Source: Streptomyces diacarni (GTDB lineage: Bacteria; Actinomycetota; Actinomycetes; Streptomycetales; Streptomycetaceae). Taken from it: 64,000 bases of DNA. Made by a program: the position numbers and the translations under genes. Positions 57,605-64,000 of this stretch are shown piece by piece (position 1 is the stretch's first letter; each line of letters starts with the position of its first letter). Location of the stretch: the NCBI RefSeq assembly GCF_003323715.1, contig NZ_QOIN01000066.1, positions 62,001 through 126,000 of the forward strand, written 5' to 3'. The notes beneath the pieces were generated by a model. It had not been told where the DNA came from. It saw only the letters and a program-made list of their open reading frames with translations, and made no database searches.

Positions 57605-59587
57605 CTACCCGCCATCCCGCCCGTTGTCTGCGTCCCACTCGCCGACCGCGAGGGGTGCGGTGCCCAGGCCCGCGCGGATCACCGTGTACGTCTCTCCCTC
57701 TCCGGGCGGTCGTGTCCAGGAACGAGTGGTGCATGTGTGCAGTCGCCCGTTGGTGAGCGCGTGACGTGGCAGAGAGACGGTGAACTCCTCGGCCACCGCC
57801 TCCAGCAGCGATCGCTCCGCCTCGGCGCCGTCCTCCGCGTCACCGAAGAACCGCACCGGGTCCAACGCGGGTGGTATCCGCCCGCTTCGCCGGACCTCTC
57901 CGCCCTCGCAGGTGAACGCGTACTGCTCGGCACCGTCTTGCGCCACCGAAAGGTGGAAAAGCGCTTCCTCGTGGTCCGCCCGCAGGCCGCTCCACACCAC
58001 CACCGCGCGGGTGCCCGTGCTCGCGGTCGCGGCGGGGGAGGAGAACCGCCGCCGGTCGAACGGGGCGGGGTCAGCGTCGAAGGCGAAGCTCCAGCCGTTG
58101 CCGGCCCGGCCGACCGCCATCACAGGCCGGTCGTCGTAGGAAGAGAACTCCCTCTTGCCGCGCAGGGACCTGTTGCGCGCCTCCCACCACGTCATGGGTT
58201 CGCTCAGCACGGCGCCGTCCCCGCCCCCGCCTTCGTTCCCCTCACCGTCTCCGTGCGCGAGACGTCCGGGCAACTCCTCGGGCTCCACCCCCTCGACCAG
58301 GACGAACCGGTAGGACGCACGGTCGTTGCCCGGGCCCGGCTCCGCGAGCCACGCCAGGTTGCCGGGGTCGAGACCCGCCGTCGGCCTCGGTCGCACTCCT
58401 GTCTGCCCACCCCGTGGAGTGGACAGCAGCTCCCGGCCCCGCTCGGGTGTCAGCAGCGGCGCGAGCAGGGGTTCTGCCACCCATGCGAGCGGCGCCAGAT
58501 GGTCAGGACCGAGCGGCTCCCATAGGGGCAGAGCGTTCCTCAGCGTCTGCCAGGCTCCGTCCGTGTCTCCCCAGCGCGCCAGCTCCCGCGCCCGCGCGAC
58601 CGCCTCGCCGAACGCTCCGCCCGGCGCGTACCGGTACGTGCCGTCCCTCACCTGCGCCAGCGTCGTGTAAGCCAGTGACATCACGTCCTCATCCGCGCCA
58701 CGCAAGGAGAACTTCAGCAAGGAATCGTCGCGGTAGGAATGCGCCGCGTGCTCCGCGAGCAGCGGTGGCAGCAGTTCGGGCGCGTACCGCGGATCCGTCA
58801 CCAGGTGCTCGAAAGACACCAGGTACGTCTCGCCGAGCAGCCGGCGTATCTGGTCGCGCAGCCCGGCGGCTCGCGGTCTGCCGTACGCCTTCGCCTCGTC
58901 CAGCGCCTCACCGGCCCGCTCCCAGCCACCGCGCAGCGCCTCCAGCCGGGCCGCCTCCAGCTGCGCGTCCAGCTTCCGCGTCGTGTCGTTGACGAACGGG
59001 GGCTCCCCGTCGCGGGCTTCCGCGTGCAGGCTGTGGAACTCCCGGTGCATGTCCCGCATGAAAGCGAAGAAGCTCGGGTACCGCTCCGGTGCCTCGGCCC
59101 GCCAGCTCGCCCACGTGTAGACGGCCCACTCACCGTTCTCATCGACGTCCTCGGGGTCCAGGAAGACGTAGGTGATGTCGGATTCGACGTCGAGTTGCAG
59201 CCCGCGCCGCCAGATTCCCGCCGCCCAGCGCTCCTGGGGGTCCGCGTCCTCGTCGAGAAACCCCTCGAAATCGTCGGCGAGCTCCGACTCGTTGTTGTGC
59301 CAACGCGCGTCGGCGGTCCCCGCAAGCAGCGACACGAACCCGCCCGCGTGCCGCCACCCGTCACTGATCTTGAGGAACTCCCGGTACGACGGTGGCATCC
59401 GTTTCCCGAGCCGTTCCTCCATGGCGGCGATCCGATGCTCTGGCGCGGGCGGGAAGCCCAACCAGCGTGCACGCCGGGCGGCTTCCTCCTCCTCGCTCCT
59501 CGTCTCGTCAGCCGGCTGGCAGTCCGCCCACTCGCCGCTCCACCGCAGGAGGAAAGGCCGCCAGGCGCACGTCGTGGTGTCCGTCAT
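57605..59587 (-). CDS. Large SMI1/KNR4 (SUKH) domain protein
   Basis: A 660-residue cytoplasmic protein. Residues about 50-185 form a SUKH/SMI1-KNR4 domain with its hallmark HRIAAMEERLGKRMPPSYREFLKISDGW and DEDADPQERW, DITYVFLDPEDVDENGEWAVYTW. The middle (about 210-400) is helical and TPR-like (EALRGGWERAGEALDEAKAYG, FGEAVARARELARWGDTDGAWQTLRNAL), and the C-terminal 250 residues include AGNGWSFAFDADPAPFDRRRFSSP, which resembles nothing I know. SUKH proteins include immunity proteins against polymorphic toxins, but such proteins are usually about 150-200 residues; this one is far longer. No toxin gene is adjacent. ATG 59587 begins the homology. Confidence 0.8.
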   Translation of the reverse strand: MTDTTTCAWRPFLLRWSGEWADCQPADETRSEEEEAARRARWLGFPPAPEHRIAAMEERLGKRMPPSYREFLKISDGWRHAGGFVSLLAGTADARWHNNESELADDFEGFLDEDADPQERWAAGIWRRGLQLDVESDITYVFLDPEDVDENGEWAVYTWASWRAEAPERYPSFFAFMRDMHREFHSLHAEARDGEPPFVNDTTRKLDAQLEAARLEALRGGWERAGEALDEAKAYGRPRAAGLRDQIRRLLGETYLVSFEHLVTDPRYAPELLPPLLAEHAAHSYRDDSLLKFSLRGADEDVMSLAYTTLAQVRDGTYRYAPGGAFGEAVARARELARWGDTDGAWQTLRNALPLWEPLGPDHLAPLAWVAEPLLAPLLTPERGRELLSTPRGGQTGVRPRPTAGLDPGNLAWLAEPGPGNDRASYRFVLVEGVEPEELPGRLAHGDGEGNEGGGGDGAVLSEPMTWWEARNRSLRGKREFSSYDDRPVMAVGRAGNGWSFAFDADPAPFDRRRFSSPAATASTGTRAVVVWSGLRADHEEALFHLSVAQDGAEQYAFTCEGGEVRRSGRIPPALDPVRFFGDAEDGAEAERSLLEAVAEEFTVSLPRHALTNGRLHTCTTRSWTRPPGEGETYTVIRAGLGTAPLAVGEWDADNGRDGG

Positions 59588-59644
59588 GAGCCCGATGCTG
59601 CCACCCACCACCGACAGTCCCCCTGGTGTGCGGCCTGCCCGGCC

Positions 59645-60355
59645 TCACACGGGCTGCCCAACCGGCCGCACGGTCAGGGTGTTCACGTCGACACCCGCAG
59701 GCTGCCGCAGTGCCCAGACGATGGCGTCCGCGATGGCGTCCGCGCTCAGCAGCGGACTGTCGGGGGCGCCGCCCGCCGCTGCCCAGAACGGCGTCTCGAC
59801 ACGCCCGGGGCCCACCAGGGTGACCCCCACCCCGTCGGCGGTGACCAGCCGGCGTGTGTTCTCCGCCAGCCCTGTGACGGCCCATTTGGTGGCGCCGTAG
59901 AGGTTGCCGGGTGTGTGGACATGTCCGGCCACGCTGCCCACCAGAACGATGCGCCCACGGCTCTCCTTGAGCGCGGGCAGCGCCGCGCGGATGAGCAGTG
60001 CAGGACCCAGTACGTTGGTCAGCACCATCTCGCGCCAGACGGCCGGGTCGCCGTCTGCGACGGTGCCGGGACTGGCGAATCCTGCGTTGGCCACGACCGC
60101 GTCGAGACGGCCGAACCTGTCCACCGTCTCCTCGACGGTCGACCGCGTCTGCTCCCAGTCGCCCGCGTCGGCGACGCGGGCCAACAGGTCCTCGGAGGCG
60201 TCGAGCTCGGTGACGCGCTGCTCCAGGCGTCCCTCGTCGCGGCCGGTGAGGGCGACGCGGTGCCCGGCGTCCAGGAGCCGTCGGGCCGTCGCGGCACCGA
60301 TACCCGTACTTCCCCCGGTGATCAGGGTGACCGGCTTCTCGGTTGTCGTGCTCAC
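59645..60355 (-). CDS. SDR-family oxidoreductase
   Basis: A 236-residue classical short-chain dehydrogenase. NAD(P) motif TLITGGSTGIGAATARRLL is at the N-terminus, with ALTGRDEGRLE suggesting NADP preference, NNAG-equivalent VVANAGFASPG, and the Ser/Tyr/Lys triad in GRIVLVGSVAGH and NLYGATKWAVTGL. GTG 60355 has GGAGG 5 bases upstream. The promoter region has a MerR-type architecture (19-bp spacer, ACTTGGAG/CTCCAAGT palindrome). Substrate unknown; reduction of an aldehyde or ketone in a stress response is likely. Confidence 0.92.
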   Translation of the reverse strand: MSTTTEKPVTLITGGSTGIGAATARRLLDAGHRVALTGRDEGRLEQRVTELDASEDLLARVADAGDWEQTRSTVEETVDRFGRLDAVVANAGFASPGTVADGDPAVWREMVLTNVLGPALLIRAALPALKESRGRIVLVGSVAGHVHTPGNLYGATKWAVTGLAENTRRLVTADGVGVTLVGPGRVETPFWAAAGGAPDSPLLSADAIADAIVWALRQPAGVDVNTLTVRPVGQPV

Positions 60356-60386
60356 GAGTTCCTCCAAGTGGCGTGGTGAGGGCATG

Positions 60387-60417
60387 ACTTCACCACTTGG
60401 AGAGCGCTCCAAGTCAA
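60387..60417 (-). promoter_or_regulatory. MerR-type promoter of the SDR gene
   Basis: On the minus strand TTGACT (60417-60412) and TGAAGT (60392-60387) are 19 bp apart, and the perfect inverted repeat ACTTGGAG-AGCG-CTCCAAGT (60395-60414) fills the spacer. This is the MerR activation architecture, but the palindrome differs from that at 54987 and no merR gene is adjacent, so a regulator elsewhere is implied. Confidence 0.65.
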
Positions 60418-60592
60418 GGCCCGCATGCGGGCTCGCCACTGCGGCTGAGGCGGTGGCGCGTGTGGGCGGGGCCCCGCGCCGGGTGTACTCCGGTCGCCCG
60501 GAGAATGGGCGGTGACGCCCGCCCGCGCCTGTGTTCCCCGGATGTGACGCGCGGCACAGGAACCGTGGGGGTCTCGCGGTGAGGGATGAAGT

Positions 60593-61267
60593 GTGAGGCG
60601 TACCGAAGACGACGACGTGGGCTCCGAGCGGGCCCTGATAAGAGCAGGCGACCGGGGAGCGTTCTCCGCGCTCTACGAGCAGCACGCGCGCGGGGTCTAC
60701 CAGCACGCGCTGCGGTTGACGGGCGACTGGGCGGCGGCTGAGGAAGTGCTGTCGGAGACGTTCCTCGCCGCGTGGCGAGCCCGCGGAAAAGTCGAGCCCG
60801 AGGGCGGTTCGTTGCGCCCCTGGCTGCTCACCATCGCGACACACAAGGCGCTCGGGGTACGGCGCGGACGCAGACGGCTGAGCACGTTCCTCGCCCAGCG
60901 GTCGGCGCCTGAGGCCGTCGCCGACTTCGCGGAGGAGACGGCGGGGCGGATCGACGACGCCCGGCGGCTCGCGGCCGTCAATGTGGCGCTCGACCGGTTG
61001 CGGCGGCCCGAGCGGGAGGTTCTGCTGCTCTGCGTCTGGGCCGGGCTCGACTACGCGGAGGCCGCCGAGGCGCTCGGCGTGCCCGTCGGGACCGTACGGT
61101 CCCGGCTCTCGCGCGCCCGCGCGCGCCTCGCGCGGCTCAGCGAGCAGGTCGCCGCTGCGGAGCGGCGCAACGGCACAGAAAAGCGACGGGAACCGCGCCC
61201 GCGTCGCGGTGAGGGAGAGGGTGGGGCCGTGTTCGCGTCCCTGCCTCTGCGGGAGGACACCCTGTGA
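60593..61267 (+). CDS. ECF-type RNA polymerase sigma factor
   Basis: A 224-residue group 4 sigma factor. Region 2 is FSALYEQHARGVYQHALRLTGD to EEVLSETFLAAWRAR, then RPWLLTIATHKALGVRRGRRR; region 4 is LDRLRRPEREVLLLCVWAGLDYAEAAEALGVPVGTVRSRLSRARARL shown over its span. A basic tail of about 35 residues follows. The GTG start is weakly supported. Its stop overlaps the start of the downstream membrane protein gene by four bases (GTGA), indicating coupled expression with a likely anti-sigma-type partner. Confidence 0.9.
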   Translation: MRRTEDDDVGSERALIRAGDRGAFSALYEQHARGVYQHALRLTGDWAAAEEVLSETFLAAWRARGKVEPEGGSLRPWLLTIATHKALGVRRGRRRLSTFLAQRSAPEAVADFAEETAGRIDDARRLAAVNVALDRLRRPEREVLLLCVWAGLDYAEAAEALGVPVGTVRSRLSRARARLARLSEQVAAAERRNGTEKRREPRPRRGEGEGGAVFASLPLREDTL

Positions 61268-62373
61268 ACAGCCATGACAAGGACCGTGCCGACGACGACC
61301 TGACCGTCCTCGCCCGGCTGCTTCCTCCGCCACCCGAGGCGGAACTCCCGCCGGGGCGTCACCATCACATCAAGGACATACTGATGCGCCAGATCGACCA
61401 GGACCTCGCCGAGCCCGCCGCCGCGGAGCGGCAGCCGGAACCCGGGGCCGAGGCGGCCGGAACGCGTACCCGCGGCCTTCTGCTGCGGCCCAGGGTCGTG
61501 CTGCCCGTCGCCGCCACACTCGCCCTCGCCACCGGCCTCACCGTCACCGTGTGGGAGGGCGGGGGCGGCTCTGCCCCGACCGCCGCGCCTTCCGACAAGG
61601 CTGCCGTCCTGCTCGATCACATCGCGACGGCAGCGCGGGCGAACTCGACGGGAACGCAGGCGCCGGCCGGGGACCAGTACGTCTACACCCGTGTGCTGGA
61701 GCGGGAGAACAAAGGCGAACTGGGCGGGCCCGTGAAGCTCGGCGCCGCGCACACCGACGAGCGGTGGATGTCGCAGGACCCCGGCCCCGTCACGACCTAC
61801 GGAGCCGCTCGGGAGACCGGCAAGGACGCCGTGATGCCGGGCCAGATGCTGCCCATCGAAACGTCGGTCCCGGACGGCGAGAAGGGCGACGGCGCCCGCG
61901 GACCAGGTTTCCACCGGCCCACATACGCGTGGCTCGCCTCGCTGCCGACCGATCCGGACGCGCTGCTGAAGCGGCTGTACGCCGAGGTGGAGGACGACGG
62001 ACGGCAGACGCGGGACCAAGCCGTCTTCGAGGCGATCGGCGACCTGGTGGTGAACAACCTGATGCCCCCCGAGAACGCCGCCGCCTTCTACCGTGCCCTC
62101 GCGCGCGTGCCGGGCGTGCGGAAGGTGCCGGACGCCGTGGACGCCGCAGGGCGGCACGGGGTCGGCATCACGCTGAAGCGCAGCGCGTACGCCAGCCGCG
62201 TCGTGTGGATCTTCGACCGCGACACGCTCGCCTACCTCGGTTCGCGCTCTTACATGGCCGAGGACGGCAAGCCGGGGCACGACGAGGCGCTGGCCGGAAT
62301 CGACGCGGTCATGAAGCTCGGCGTGGTGGACCGGGTGGGTGCGAAGCCGGAGAAGCCCCAGGCGGCCGGCTGA
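61264..62373 (+). CDS. CU044_5270-family membrane protein, probable sigma partner
   Basis: A 369-residue single-pass membrane protein. Residues 1-75 are cytoplasmic (DDDLTVLARLLPPPPEAELPPGRHHHIKDILMRQ), one helix follows (VVLPVAATLALATGLTVTVW), and the remaining 270 residues are outside (DKAAVLLDHIATAARANSTG, DQYVYTRVLERE, AFYRALARVPGVRKVPDAVDAAGRHGVGITL, FDRDTLAYLGSRSYM). This is the layout of CU044_5270-type proteins that accompany actinobacterial ECF sigma factors. It is translationally coupled to the sigma gene, so it probably controls sigma activity in response to the cell envelope. Direct binding is inferred. Confidence 0.8.
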   Translation: MNSHDKDRADDDLTVLARLLPPPPEAELPPGRHHHIKDILMRQIDQDLAEPAAAERQPEPGAEAAGTRTRGLLLRPRVVLPVAATLALATGLTVTVWEGGGGSAPTAAPSDKAAVLLDHIATAARANSTGTQAPAGDQYVYTRVLERENKGELGGPVKLGAAHTDERWMSQDPGPVTTYGAARETGKDAVMPGQMLPIETSVPDGEKGDGARGPGFHRPTYAWLASLPTDPDALLKRLYAEVEDDGRQTRDQAVFEAIGDLVVNNLMPPENAAAFYRALARVPGVRKVPDAVDAAGRHGVGITLKRSAYASRVVWIFDRDTLAYLGSRSYMAEDGKPGHDEALAGIDAVMKLGVVDRVGAKPEKPQAAG

Positions 62374-62384
62374 CGGCCACCCGC

Positions 62385-62418
62385 CCCGTGCGGCCCCTCC
62401 GCGGAGGGGCCGCACGGG
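62385..62418 (+). terminator. Terminator of the sigma-factor operon
   Basis: CCCGTGCGGCCCCTCC (62385-62400) and its exact complement 62403-62418 form a 16-bp stem with a minimal loop, 12 bases after the stop codon. Confidence 0.85.
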
Positions 62419-62635
62419 CCTGCACGGTGGGGCCGTCGGGGCCACCGGCAAGGCAATGACCAGGCCGTCGTGGCGGCGAGAGCCGGGATCTCCATACGTA
62501 CTGCGGATCCGGAAAGGGCGGGGCCGAGGGCTGAGGCACTCGCACGTACGCGCTGGCGTGGCGCGTGGCGCACCGGTGCGGTGGGCTGGAGGCGTGGCGC
62601 GCGTGCAGGTGTGGTCGGAAGGCGGGTGAGTACGG

Positions 62636-63862
62636 GTGGCGGCCGACGCGGACAGCGGCGAAGCGATCCTGGGCCGGATGCTGCAGGAGATGCACCGGAT
62701 GGCGCCGGACGACCTGCCGGCGATGCTGCGGCGTCACGCCGCCGGGCTGGGCTTCCGCGAGATCACCGTGTACCTGGCCGATGTGCAGCAGCGTGTGCTG
62801 GTGGAGTTGGCGGATCTGGAGCCGGGAGAACGGCCGCGGCGCCTGCCGATCGACGACTCGCTGGCCGGCTGGACCTACCGCACCGTCTCCCCACGCCTGC
62901 TGCGCAACGACGGCGGCCAGCTGTCGCTCTGGCTGCCGCTGCTGGACGGTGTCGAACGCATGGGCGTCATCGCCTTCGAGGCCGCCTCGCTCGATGCCCC
63001 GCGGCTGGATCGCTGCTACTCCGTGGCCTCACTGGTGACGCTGATCGTGCTGGACAAGTCCGCCTACAGCGACACCTTCGGCCGTCTCCAGCGTGTCACC
63101 CCGATGCGGCTGCCCGCCGAGATGGTGTGGGCGCTTCTCCCGCCGAGGACGATGGGCTCCGACCTGGTCACCTCCAGCGCGGTTCTCGAACCCGCCTACA
63201 ACCTGGGCGGTGACTCCTTCGACCACTCCCTTATGGGCGGCTTCCTGCACGCCGCCATCCTGGATGCCATGGGGCACGATCTGGCCGCGGGCCTCACCGC
63301 GGCGGTGGCCATGGCCGGCCTGCGCCATGCCCGGCACAGCGACGCCGATCTGCCCGAGCTGGTCTCCGGCCTCGACACCGCTCTCGCCGACGCCTTCGCC
63401 GACCGGCACGTCACAGGCGTCTTCACCCAACTCGACCTGACCACCGGCCGCCTTGCGTGGATGAACGCCGGGCACCCGCCGCCGTTGCTGCTGCGCCGCC
63501 GGGATTCCGTCCCCCGCGCCCTGGAACGTGAGGCCGAGCCGCCACTGGGGCTGGGGGAGGGTGTGCCGGACACCCGTCGCCGGGTGCACGAAGCGCAGCT
63601 GGAGCCCGGAGACCGGGTCCTGCTCTACACCGACGGAATCCCCGACGCCCGCAACGCGGCGGGGGAGTCCTTCGGTGAGGAACGCTTCACCGACTTCGTC
63701 GTCCGCGCCATCGCCGCCGGGGAACCGGCGCCCGAGGCGTTGCGCCGCCTGATCAACGCCATCCTCGACTTCCAGCAGGCGCCGCTGAACGACGACGCGA
63801 CGATTCTGCTGTTCGAGTGGCATCCCTTCCGTGGCACCGCCACGCGCCATGTCTTCGCGTGA
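62636..63862 (+). CDS. SpoIIE-type PP2C serine phosphatase
   Basis: A 408-residue regulatory phosphatase. The N-terminal half is a GAF-like domain (GEAILGRMLQEMHRMAPDDLPAMLRRHA, VERMGVIAFEAASL). From about residue 150 the PP2C/SpoIIE domain follows with its metal-binding motifs: YNLGGDSFDHSL (usual GGDWYD), AILDAMGHDLAAG, WMNAGHPPPLLL, LLYTDGIPDAR and NDDATILLF. Such proteins dephosphorylate anti-sigma-factor antagonists in partner-switching networks. Hydrophilic throughout, so cytoplasmic. The GTG start follows GAAGGCGGG. No anti-sigma or antagonist gene is adjacent. Confidence 0.9.
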   Translation: MAADADSGEAILGRMLQEMHRMAPDDLPAMLRRHAAGLGFREITVYLADVQQRVLVELADLEPGERPRRLPIDDSLAGWTYRTVSPRLLRNDGGQLSLWLPLLDGVERMGVIAFEAASLDAPRLDRCYSVASLVTLIVLDKSAYSDTFGRLQRVTPMRLPAEMVWALLPPRTMGSDLVTSSAVLEPAYNLGGDSFDHSLMGGFLHAAILDAMGHDLAAGLTAAVAMAGLRHARHSDADLPELVSGLDTALADAFADRHVTGVFTQLDLTTGRLAWMNAGHPPPLLLRRRDSVPRALEREAEPPLGLGEGVPDTRRRVHEAQLEPGDRVLLYTDGIPDARNAAGESFGEERFTDFVVRAIAAGEPAPEALRRLINAILDFQQAPLNDDATILLFEWHPFRGTATRHVFA

Positions 63863-63935
63863 CGCCCCGCGGCGCGCACCATGCCGCCCGAGGACCCGAG
63901 CGGCCCGCAGCGTGCTTCCCGCACCATCCCGCGAC

Positions 63936-63990
63936 TTGACTGATCGGTATACCGCAGTCAGGGTAGACAGGTCGGTTTACTCGCGAGGAG
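63936..63990 (+). promoter_or_regulatory. Promoter/operator and ribosome binding site for a gene beyond the window
   Basis: TTGACT (63936-63941) is a good -35. The perfect palindrome CGGTATACCG (63945-63954) and a related TCGGTTTAC at 63972-63980 (compare TCGGTATAC at 63944-63952) look like TetR-type operator repeats. GAGGAGG at 63984-63990 is a strong ribosome binding site with no start before the window ends, so a plus-strand gene begins just outside. Confidence 0.55.
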
Positions 63991-64000
63991 GTTCAAGCGA

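Noticed and set aside
57466-57756. A 96-codon plus-strand frame after the two palindromes, looked at as a lost regulator
   Set aside because: It is Arg/Pro-rich with no helix-turn-helix and overlaps the SUKH gene; no regulator remnant could be recognised.
1-64000. CRISPR array, insertion sequences, prophage or integrated element
   Set aside because: No regularly spaced repeats, transposase, integrase or attachment-site duplication was found; the repeats seen are short tandem or operator-type.

Overview
The window is very GC-rich (codon third positions are almost all G or C) and uses many GTG starts, four-base gene overlaps, leaderless-looking promoters and families typical of actinomycetes (MocR, PucR, ROK and FCD regulators, P450 with a [3Fe-4S] ferredoxin, ECF sigma factor with a CU044_5270-type partner, SpoIIE phosphatase). 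It reads as a chromosomal segment of a Streptomyces or close relative. No rRNA, tRNA, CRISPR array, insertion sequence or integrase was recognised.

1-13.4 kb is a taurine/sulfonate catabolic region. On the minus strand alanine dehydrogenase, a class III aminotransferase (probable taurine:pyruvate aminotransferase) and an APC-type permease form one operon, divergent from a MocR/TauR-like regulator. On the plus strand sulfoacetaldehyde acetyltransferase (xsc), phosphate acetyltransferase (pta) and a phosphonatase-like HAD hydrolase follow one another. Together they would take taurine to acetyl-CoA, sulfite and ammonium. Between the two halves lies a translationally coupled IclR regulator - CobS-like AAA+ ATPase - CobT-like VWA protein operon with no CobN beside it, which is the most unusual part of this locus.

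13.4-21 kb holds a polysaccharide deacetylase/PuuE-like protein divergent from an FCD-type regulator, then a cytoplasmic BNR/sialidase-like protein, a complete ECF transporter (S, T and two ATPases) and a sugar-nucleotide-type epimerase/dehydrogenase. A shared GTCA-N4-TGAC box links the regulator and the sialidase-like promoter. 21-23 kb has a small winged-helix regulator with a membrane partner, the decayed remnant of a multicopper oxidase, and a coiled-coil protein.

23-32.5 kb: a PucR regulator with a CaiB/BaiF CoA-transferase and an acyl-CoA dehydrogenase; RNA 2'-phosphotransferase (KptA); and a ROK regulator with a Gfo/Idh/MocA oxidoreductase and sugar-porter MFS transporter, tied together by copies of one operator. 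32.5-41.3 kb: a PPOX-family protein, an Fe-S bacterial cryptochrome/photolyase, a membrane glutaredoxin, a lipoprotein propeller, an MFS transporter divergent from an ammonia-lyase homologue that lacks the canonical MIO tripeptide, and two small accessory genes. 41.3-44.8 kb: TetR, cytochrome P450, ferredoxin and ferredoxin reductase, closed by an 18-bp-stem terminator.

44.8-54.1 kb: TOPRIM protein, methyltransferase, XRE-cupin regulator, quinone-oxidoreductase-like enzyme with divergent TetR, amidase with divergent TetR, and MarR with an MMPL exporter. 54.1-64 kb: thymidylate synthase (thyA); a HEAT-repeat protein followed by a MerR regulator whose effector part is also HEAT repeats, with a textbook 19-bp-spacer MerR promoter in front; a membrane protein behind two perfect palindromes; a large SUKH (SMI1/KNR4) protein; an SDR enzyme behind another MerR-type promoter; an ECF sigma factor with its membrane partner; and a SpoIIE-type phosphatase. 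The last 70 bases carry a promoter/operator and ribosome binding site for a gene starting beyond the window.
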